A stretch of 64,000 nt of DNA from positions 248,001 through 312,000 of the forward strand of contig NZ_JANFQO010000001.1 in the NCBI RefSeq assembly GCF_024437735.1, in the 5' to 3' direction. The first letter of the stretch is position 1, and every line of letters starts with the position of its first letter. The notes below the pieces were generated by a model. It was not told where the DNA came from. It worked only from the letters and a program-made list of their open reading frames with translations, and did not search any database. This DNA is from Tahibacter harae (GTDB lineage: Bacteria > Pseudomonadota > Gammaproteobacteria > Xanthomonadales > Rhodanobacteraceae). The position numbers and the translations under genes are program-made. This document shows positions 57,661 through 64,000 of the stretch, in pieces.

Positions 57661-60600
57661 TCAGCGCCCCGCGGCGCGCAGGTTCTCGATCGCTTTCTGC
57701 AGGCGCTTGGGCGATACCGCCTCGGCCGTGCGCAGTTCCTGCGCGAACACCGACACGCGCATTTCCTCCACCAGCCAGCGCAGTTCCTCCAGCTCGGCCG
57801 CGGCGACGCCGCTGGCGCGCAGCTTGAGGTATTCGCGCCAGTAGCCCTGCACCGCCAGCAGGCGCGCCTGGTCGCGGCTGGCGTCCACGCGCAGACGCTC
57901 GGCGCGCAGGCGCATGGCCTTGAGGTAGCGCGGGTAATGCGCCAGGCGCGCGCGGCTGAGCTCGCGCACGAAGCCGGCGTGCATCAGATTGTCCAGCTGC
58001 TCGCGCAGGTCGTCGTAATTGGCCTTGCCATAGCCCATCAGCGGCGCTTTCAGCCACGGCCCCAGTTCGACATAGGCGGCCAGCACGTCCTCGACCAGGC
58101 GCAGCCACTCCACCGCCGCCGGGAACAGCTGCCGGCCCAGTTCGGCCTCGACGCGCTGGAAATCCTCGCGCCGGCGCAGGTCCAGGTCGCGCGCGGCAAC
58201 CAGTTCGCCGAAGGCCGCCTCGATCAGGTCCTCGCGCAGCGATTCCACGCTGGCGATGCCGGCGTATTTCAGCGCCAGCGCGTGATTGATCGGCAGCTGC
58301 CGGCGCGCCTGCTTGATGCGGTCGGCCAGGGCGCGGCGCAGCAGGCGCAGCACGCCGGCGCGGTGCTCGGCCAGGGCTTCGTCGCGGCGCTCGAACACGC
58401 GCAGGGCCACGCTGTCGCCAAGGTCGACCAGGGCCGGATAGGCGACCAGGTTGCCCTGGCTCTGCAGCGAGGCGGGGATCTCGGCGAAATCGAAGGTTTC
58501 CACGTCTTCGCGGGTCAGGTCCGCATCGGCCTGGCGCGAGAAGGCGGCGCGCGCGGCGCCGCTCCAGTTGGCCTGGATCAGGGCGAGGTCGCGGCCCTGT
58601 TCCAGCGTGCGGCCCTGCTCGTCGTAGACGCGGAAATGCATGCGCAGGTGCGCCGGCAGCTCGATGCCGGCGAAGTCCGCCTCGCTCACGCCGACGCCGG
58701 TGACGCGCTGCAGATACGCGGCCAGCACCTGCGCCAGCGGCACATCGCGCGGCGCCTCGCTTTCGGCGAAGGCGCGGGCGAAATCCGGCGCCGGCACGAA
58801 ATTGCGCCGCAGCGCCTTGGGCAAGCCGCGGATCAGTTCCGCCACTTTCTCCGCCAGCAGGCCGGGCACCAGCCATTCGCAGCGCGCCGCCGGCACGGCG
58901 TTCACGAAGGCCAGCGGCAGCTGCAGGCTGACGCCGTCGGCGGGATCGTCGGGAATGAAGCGGTATTCCAGCTTGAGCTTGTGCCCGCCCAGATCCAGCC
59001 GCGGCGGATAGTCTTGCGCGGCGATGCCGGCGCGCGCGCCCAGCACATCGTCCAGCGACCAGCGCAGTGCGGCCTGTTCGGTCGGCGAGGCACGGCGATA
59101 CCAGGCGTCCAGCGCGGCGGCGCTGGAAATGTCGCCGGGCAGCTTGCCGGCAAACCAGGCGGCCAGGGCGGCCTCGTCCTTGACCAGGCCGGCACGGCGC
59201 TGCTTGGCTTCCAGCTCCTGCGCCTCGGCCAGCACGCGCGCGTTGGCGCGCACGAAGTCGGCCTTGGCGTCGATCTCGCCGCGCGCCAGGGCCTCGCGCA
59301 GGAACACCTCGTGCGCCAGCTGCGGCTCCTGCGCGCCGAACTGCACCTGGCGCTTTTCCACCAGGATCAGCCCGAACAGGCTGACCTGCTCATAGGCCAT
59401 CACCGCGCCGCGCTTGCGCGACCAGTGCGCATCGCGCCAGCTGCGCTTGACCAGGTGATCGGCCTGCTGCTCTATCCACTCGGGTTCCACCCGCGCATTG
59501 AGCAGGCCGTAGACTTTCTGCAGGTCGATGATCTGCCCGGCCAGCAGCCATTGCGGCGGCGACTTGGCTAGGAAAGAGCCCGGAAACACCTGGAAGCGGC
59601 GCTCGCGCGTGCCGCGGTACTGGCCGCGTTCGTCCTTGCGCCCAACCTGGGTGGGCCAGCCCGACAGCAGGCAGCGGTGCACCTGCTCGTAGCCCGGCGC
59701 ATCCAGCAGCGGCGCGGCGGCGGGATCGGCCTCGCCGGGCGGCAGGCTGACGCCGGCGAGGGTCCAGTCCAGTTCCTCGCTCTGCAGCAGCAGCTGGCGG
59801 TGCAGTTCGCGCCATTCGCGCATGCGCAGGTAGGACAGGAAACGCGCCTGGCACCAGTCGCGCAGGCGCGACTGGCTCAGTTCCTCGTGCGCCGCCGCGT
59901 GCGCCTGCCACAGCCGGAGCACGGCGACGAAGTCCGAGCGCGGATCGGCGAACTGGGCATGCGCCTGGTCGGCCGCCTGGCGCGCATCGGCCGGGCGTTC
60001 GCGCGGGTCCTGGATGCTCAGGAACGCAGCCAGGATCAGCACCTCGCGCAGCGCGCCGCGCTCGCGCGCCTCGATCAGCATGCGCGCCAGGGCTACGTCG
60101 ATGGGCAGCTGGGCCATGGTGCGGCCAACCGCGGTCAGGCGCTTGCGTTCGTCGATCGCGCCCAGTTCGGCCAGGCGCCGGTAGCCGTCGCCGACGGCGC
60201 GCTCCGGCGGCGCCTCGACAAAAGGAAATTCGCTGACTTCTCCCAATTTCAGGCTGAGCATGCGCAGGATCACGCCGGCCAGCGAACTGCGCAGGATTTC
60301 CGGATCGGTATAGCGCGGCCGCTGCTGGAAATCCTGCTCGCCGTAGAGGCGGAAGCAGACGCCGGCGGCGACGCGGCCGCAGCGGCCCTTGCGCTGCTCG
60401 GCGGCGGCCTGGGAGATCGGTTCTATATGCAGCCGTTCGAGCTGGCTGCGCGGCGAATAGCGCTTGACCCGCGCCGTGCCGGTGTCGATCACGTAGCGGA
60501 TGCGCGGCACGGTCAGCGAAGTCTCGGCGACATTGGTCGCCAGCACGATGCGCCGCTGCGCGCCGGGCTTGAACACGCGGTCCTGGTCGTTGGCCGACAG

Positions 60601-61647
60601 GCGCGCGTACAGCGGCAGCACTTCGGTGGCGCGGTACTGGCGCCGCGCCAGGGCGAGATGGGCGTCGCGGATCTCGCGCTCGCCGGGCAGGAAGACCAGC
60701 ACGTCGCCGCGCGGGTCCTCGGCGGTGATCTCGTCGGCCACGGCGACGATCTGCTCGACCAGGCTGAGTTCGCCGCGCTCAGCCGCGCGCGCGCGGCCGC
60801 CTTCGGCGCCGGCCTCGGCCACCGGCGGACGCCAGCGCACTTCCACCGGATAGCTGCGTCCTTCCACGCTGACCACCGGCGCATTGCCGAAATGCGCGGC
60901 GAAGCGCGCGGTATCGATGGTGGCCGAGGTGACGATGAGCTTGAGGTCGCGCCGCTTGGCCAGCAGGCGCTTGAGATAGCCGAGCAGGAAATCGATGTTG
61001 AGGCTGCGCTCGTGCGCCTCGTCAAGGATGATGGTGTCGTAGTCGTTGAGCCAGGCGTCGCTCTGGGTCTCGGCCAGCAGGATGCCGTCGGTCATGAACT
61101 TGATCAGCGACTCCTCCGACACCTGATCGCTGAAGCGTACCTGGAAGCCGACCAGCTTGCCGACCTCGCTGCCCAGTTCCTGCGCCACCCGGTGCGCCAC
61201 GCTGCGCGCGGCGATGCGGCGCGGCTGGGTGCAGCCGATGCGGCCGGCCACGCCGCGGCCGGCGGCCAGGCACAGCTTGGGCAGCTGGGTGGTCTTGCCC
61301 GAACCGGTCTCGCCGGCCAGCACCACCACCTGGTGCTTGCGGATCAGCTGCACGATCTCATCCGCGCGGGCGGCGATGGGCAGGGATTCGTCTACGCGGA
61401 TCGGCGGCACCCGCGCCGCGCGCGCGGCGCGGCGCGCGGCGGACGCGGCGATATCGGCGTCGAGCCGGTCCAGCGCAGCGGCCTCGGCCTTGTCCGGCGC
61501 TTCGCTGAAACGCCGCCAGCGGCCGAGCAGGCGCGCGAAATCCCGCACCAGCACGCCGTCCAGGGCCTTGCGCTGGGCGGCCACGCGCGCGGCGGGCGAA
61601 CCGGGTTCGGGCCGCGCCGCGGCGCGGGAAGGATTCTTCTGGGTCAT
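57661..61647 (-). CDS. hrpA: ATP-dependent RNA helicase HrpA (DEAH box)
   Basis: A 1328-residue protein from the ATG at 61647, close to the 1300 residues of E. coli HrpA. Motifs: I GETGSGKTTQ, Ia TQPRRIAARS, II DEAHERS, III VTSATID, V LATNVAETSLTVP, VI QRKGRCGR. A helicase-associated domain and the long C-terminal DUF3418 region follow (for example LEYRFIPDDPADGVSLQLPL). HrpA has been implicated in mRNA processing and in rescuing collided ribosomes. The longer reading to 61770 runs into the upstream promoter region and is not used. Divergent from the Dps-like gene with 137 bases between. Confidence 0.96.
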   Translation of the reverse strand: MTQKNPSRAAARPEPGSPAARVAAQRKALDGVLVRDFARLLGRWRRFSEAPDKAEAAALDRLDADIAASAARRAARAARVPPIRVDESLPIAARADEIVQLIRKHQVVVLAGETGSGKTTQLPKLCLAAGRGVAGRIGCTQPRRIAARSVAHRVAQELGSEVGKLVGFQVRFSDQVSEESLIKFMTDGILLAETQSDAWLNDYDTIILDEAHERSLNIDFLLGYLKRLLAKRRDLKLIVTSATIDTARFAAHFGNAPVVSVEGRSYPVEVRWRPPVAEAGAEGGRARAAERGELSLVEQIVAVADEITAEDPRGDVLVFLPGEREIRDAHLALARRQYRATEVLPLYARLSANDQDRVFKPGAQRRIVLATNVAETSLTVPRIRYVIDTGTARVKRYSPRSQLERLHIEPISQAAAEQRKGRCGRVAAGVCFRLYGEQDFQQRPRYTDPEILRSSLAGVILRMLSLKLGEVSEFPFVEAPPERAVGDGYRRLAELGAIDERKRLTAVGRTMAQLPIDVALARMLIEARERGALREVLILAAFLSIQDPRERPADARQAADQAHAQFADPRSDFVAVLRLWQAHAAAHEELSQSRLRDWCQARFLSYLRMREWRELHRQLLLQSEELDWTLAGVSLPPGEADPAAAPLLDAPGYEQVHRCLLSGWPTQVGRKDERGQYRGTRERRFQVFPGSFLAKSPPQWLLAGQIIDLQKVYGLLNARVEPEWIEQQADHLVKRSWRDAHWSRKRGAVMAYEQVSLFGLILVEKRQVQFGAQEPQLAHEVFLREALARGEIDAKADFVRANARVLAEAQELEAKQRRAGLVKDEAALAAWFAGKLPGDISSAAALDAWYRRASPTEQAALRWSLDDVLGARAGIAAQDYPPRLDLGGHKLKLEYRFIPDDPADGVSLQLPLAFVNAVPAARCEWLVPGLLAEKVAELIRGLPKALRRNFVPAPDFARAFAESEAPRDVPLAQVLAAYLQRVTGVGVSEADFAGIELPAHLRMHFRVYDEQGRTLEQGRDLALIQANWSGAARAAFSRQADADLTREDVETFDFAEIPASLQSQGNLVAYPALVDLGDSVALRVFERRDEALAEHRAGVLRLLRRALADRIKQARRQLPINHALALKYAGIASVESLREDLIEAAFGELVAARDLDLRRREDFQRVEAELGRQLFPAAVEWLRLVEDVLAAYVELGPWLKAPLMGYGKANYDDLREQLDNLMHAGFVRELSRARLAHYPRYLKAMRLRAERLRVDASRDQARLLAVQGYWREYLKLRASGVAAAELEELRWLVEEMRVSVFAQELRTAEAVSPKRLQKAIENLRAAGR

Positions 61648-61784
61648 TACGTTCAAAACTCGGGGCAACCGCCCGCGGAACCGCCAATGATAGCGGCTGC
61701 CTATCGCGACTATCGTCTCCGGCGTCACCGGCGCCCCCGCCGGCGCGGTAAAGTGGGGCGCCTGAACCAAACTGGAGTCTGCAC

Positions 61785-62252
61785 ATGGGTATCGACATCG
61801 GCATTGCCAAGAAGGACCGCGAAGCGATTGCCAAGGGCCTGTCCCGCCTGCTCGCCGACAGCTATACGCTCTATCTGAAGACCCACGGTTTCCACTGGAA
61901 CATCACCGGCTCCATGTTCAACAGCCTGCACCTGATGTTCGAGACCCAGTACAACGAACTCTGGCTGGCCCTGGACCAGATCGCCGAACGCATCCGCTCG
62001 CTGGACCTGGCCGCGCCGGCCTCCGGCGCCCAGTTCGCCAAGCTCTCCTCGATCAAGGAAGAAACCGGCGTACCCGAGTGGCGCGACATGGTGGCCCAGT
62101 TGGTCGAGGGCCATGAAACGGTCGCCCGCACCGCGCGCGAAGTGTTCCAGCTGGCCGACAAGGCTTCCGACCAGCCCACCGCCGACCTCGCCACCCAGCG
62201 CATGCAGGCGCACGAGAAGACCGCCTGGATGTTGCGCTCCCTGCTCGCCTGA
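61785..62252 (+). CDS. Dps-family ferritin-like DNA-protection protein
   Basis: A 155-residue protein with the Dps-type ferroxidase residues at the expected spacing: His37 ([10 protein letters not shown]), His49, Glu53 (MFETQY), Asp64 and Glu68 ([10 protein letters not shown]). Dps dodecamers oxidise Fe(II) with H2O2 and store iron, and some bind DNA. The N-terminus is short and only mildly basic ([17 protein letters not shown]), so DNA binding may be weak. RBS is ACTGGAG. Oxidative or iron-stress control is likely but no OxyR site was recognised. A GC hairpin (62260-62289) follows the stop. Confidence 0.93.
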   Translation: MGIDIGIAKKDREAIAKGLSRLLADSYTLYLKTHGFHWNITGSMFNSLHLMFETQYNELWLALDQIAERIRSLDLAAPASGAQFAKLSSIKEETGVPEWRDMVAQLVEGHETVARTAREVFQLADKASDQPTADLATQRMQAHEKTAWMLRSLLA

Positions 62253-62571
62253 GTGTCCCGGCCGCGCCGGCTTCGCGGCCGGCGCGGCCCTGTCGCGGCG
62301 CGCTGCCGCGCCCCTGTGCGCCAGCCGCGCCGCAGTACATGAAAACGTCAAATGGGCGTGATAGCCTGCCTGGCCTTTCGACAGGCGCGCGGCCGAGCGC
62401 CCACGCCTGCCCCGATGCGACGGGCGAGTCGCACTGCCCGGCCCCTGCGCCGGACGGCCGGGTAAGCGCACCGCAGGGCGCGGCGCGCAACGAATTGCAG
62501 GACCCTGAATTCCTTGAATTCAAACCCCTGGCCGCTCGTGGCCGGGCATTCATTACACGTGGGGATCACAC
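62253..62571. other. 319-bp gap between the Dps-like gene and the lamin-tail gene
   Basis: A perfect 12-bp stem with a 6-base loop occurs at 62260-62289 (GGCCGCGCCGGC / GCCGGCGCGGCC) directly after the Dps-like stop, without a T-tract; probable termination. AT-richer patches around 62338-62362 and 62505-62560 (GAATTC twice, then CATTCATTACACG) likely include the promoter of the following gene. No gene recognised. Confidence 0.5.
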
Positions 62572-64000
62572 ATGCTTCGCAAGCACCGAGCCTTGTTTGC
62601 CGGACTCGCGTTGTTGTCAGCCGTGACGAGCGCCGATGCGGCCGTCGTCATCAGCCAGGTCTACGGCGGCGGCGGCGGCACCAACGCGGCGACTTCGTAC
62701 AAGAATGACTACATCGAGCTGTTCAACAGCGGCACCACCGCGGTGACCTTGTCGAGCTATTCGATCCAGTACGGTTCTTCCGGCGGAACCGGCGCCTGGA
62801 GCGTGCACAACCTGCCCGCGCTGACGATCCAGCCCGGCGCCTATGCACTGATCCAGGAAGGCGGCGGCACGGTCGGCGCCACGCTCCCCACGCCGGACGC
62901 GACCGGCGGGCTCAACCTGTCGGCCACGGCCGGCAAGGTCGCCCTGGTGTCGAACACGACCGCGCTCAACGGCGCCTGCCCGACTGCCGGCGTGGTCGAT
63001 GTCGTCGGCTTCGGCGGCGCAAATTGCTTCGAGACGGCGCCGACTGCCGTGCTGAGCGTCAGCACCGGCGCGCTGCGCAATGCCAACGGCTGCACCGACA
63101 CCGGCAACAACTCCACCGATTTCACCGTGACCACGCCGGTCCCGCGCAACAGCGCCAGCCCGGCCAATCCCTGCGGCGGCGGCACGCCGACCCTGTCCAT
63201 CGCCGATGCCAGCATCGCCGAAGGCGTCTCCGGCACTACCGTGCTGACCTTCAACGTCAGCCTGTCCGGCCCGGCCCCGGCCGGCGGCGTGGGCTTCACT
63301 GTCGATACCACCGATGACACCGCCACCAGCGCCAGCGGCGACTATGTCGCCATCGCCGGCGGCAGCGGCAGCATCGCCGCCACCCAGTCCAGCGGCACGG
63401 TCAGCGTGACCATCAACGGCGACGCGCTGTACGAAGCCGACGAGACCTTCAAGGTCACCCTGAGCGCTCTCTCCAACGCCACTGCAGGCGATGTCGAAGC
63501 CGTCGGCACCATCACCAATGACGACACCGCGCCGACCCTGTCCATCGACAACGTGGCGATCAACGAAGGCAACGGCAGCACCAACCCGACCGCGACCTTC
63601 ACGGTCTCGCTGTCGGCCGTCTCCGGTCTGCCCGCTAGCTTCGACGCTGCCACCGCCGACGACACCGCCACCGCCGGCAGCGACTACACCGCGACCAGCC
63701 GCAGCGTCAGCATTCCGGCCGGCCAGAGTTCGGCGCAGATCAATGTCCCCCTGCTCAGCGACGACACCGCCGAGCCGGACGAAACCTATTTCGTCAACCT
63801 GAGCAATCCCGTTGGCGCCACCATCGCCGACGGCCAGGGCCTGGGCACCATCCTCAACGACGATGTCGCCGTGACGCCCAGCCTGTCCGTCGACAACGTG
63901 ACCGTCACCGAAGGCGGCAGCGGCACGGTCAACGCCGTGTTCACCATCAGCTCCACGCTGGCGGCGCCCGCCGGCGGCATCAGCGTCAGCGTCGCCACCG
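62572..64000 (+). CDS. Secreted lamin-tail/Calx-beta protein, probable extracellular nuclease (3' truncated by window)
   Basis: Starts at the ATG at 62572 and stays open to the window end (476 residues). Signal peptide (ALFAGLALLSAVTSADA), then a lamin-tail domain at about 24-165 (VVISQVYGGGGG, YIELFNSGTTAVTLSSYSIQ, IQPGAYALIQEGG). Calx-beta repeats follow from about 205: TLSIADASIAEG, TLSIDNVAINEG, SLSVDNVTVTEGG, each ending near TITNDD or TILNDD. Lamin-tail plus repeats commonly precede an endonuclease/exonuclease/phosphatase domain in bacterial extracellular nucleases such as ExeM; that part would lie beyond the window, so the enzyme assignment is inference. Confidence 0.85.
   Translation, partial: MLRKHRALFAGLALLSAVTSADAAVVISQVYGGGGGTNAATSYKNDYIELFNSGTTAVTLSSYSIQYGSSGGTGAWSVHNLPALTIQPGAYALIQEGGGTVGATLPTPDATGGLNLSATAGKVALVSNTTALNGACPTAGVVDVVGFGGANCFETAPTAVLSVSTGALRNANGCTDTGNNSTDFTVTTPVPRNSASPANPCGGGTPTLSIADASIAEGVSGTTVLTFNVSLSGPAPAGGVGFTVDTTDDTATSASGDYVAIAGGSGSIAATQSSGTVSVTINGDALYEADETFKVTLSALSNATAGDVEAVGTITNDDTAPTLSIDNVAINEGNGSTNPTATFTVSLSAVSGLPASFDAATADDTATAGSDYTATSRSVSIPAGQSSAQINVPLLSDDTAEPDETYFVNLSNPVGATIADGQGLGTILNDDVAVTPSLSVDNVTVTEGGSGTVNAVFTISSTLAAPAGGISVSVAT

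Overview
The window is 64 kb of high-GC chromosomal DNA from a gammaproteobacterium. The best fit is the order Lysobacterales (Xanthomonadales), possibly near Rhodanobacteraceae. This rests on general family knowledge: RelA, HrpA, YaeQ and Mfd of gammaproteobacterial type, many secreted proteins of unknown function, CadC-like winged-helix/TPR regulators, and GGGATTC-type heptamer repeats and CCCTCTCCC hairpins like those scattered in Xanthomonas relatives. I see no prophage, transposase, CRISPR array, rRNA or tRNA gene. It reads as ordinary chromosome with a lineage-specific fraction.

Layout. 1-5014: end of mfd, a DUF985 cupin overlapping yaeQ, a secreted RCC1/SMI1 protein and a YihG-like acyltransferase. 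5112-12997: CadC-like regulator, secreted M28 peptidase, tandem NTF2-like protein, polytopic membrane protein and a small Cys-rich anchored protein. 13095-18482: secreted transglutaminase, an M24 peptidase divergent from an XRE-cupin regulator (three 17-bp direct repeats between them), a K+-channel-like protein and small membrane or secreted proteins. 18813-24717: membrane protein, SAM methyltransferase, NodB deacetylase, a coupled cysteine hydrolase/GlxA regulator pair and a secreted protein. 25393-27632: orphan ParA, a heptamer array, an inverted pair of REP-like hairpins, and an overlapping YjbR/2OG-dioxygenase pair. 28088-32298: sulfatase, AAC(6')-like GNAT, and an MmyB-type regulator divergent from a secreted barrel-like protein. 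32670-36543: secreted protein, ECF-type sigma factor and membrane Ser/Thr kinase in one tight operon. 36617-44981: secreted CBM-like protein, small P-loop kinase, S74-chaperone surface protein, LytS/LytTR pair, HD nucleotidase, delta-60-repeat protein and ACT-domain protein. 45010-56794: periplasmic protein, IMPase/HisN, 2H-like protein, TANGO2-like NRDE protein, a second Ser/Thr kinase, rsgA, relA and a large secreted protein. 57092-64000: small periplasmic protein, hrpA, a Dps-like ferritin and the start of a lamin-tail/Calx-beta secreted protein that runs off the window.

The most interesting locus is 32670-36543. The secreted protein and the extracytoplasmic C-terminus of the Ser/Thr kinase are paralogous domains that share two Cys pairs and a common C-terminal motif, and the sigma-factor gene lies between them. 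This looks like a signalling module in which one sensor domain exists both fused to the kinase and as a free exported protein. A second theme is a shared C-terminal tail (IFADGLQP) on two unrelated secreted proteins, which may be a sorting or processing signal.
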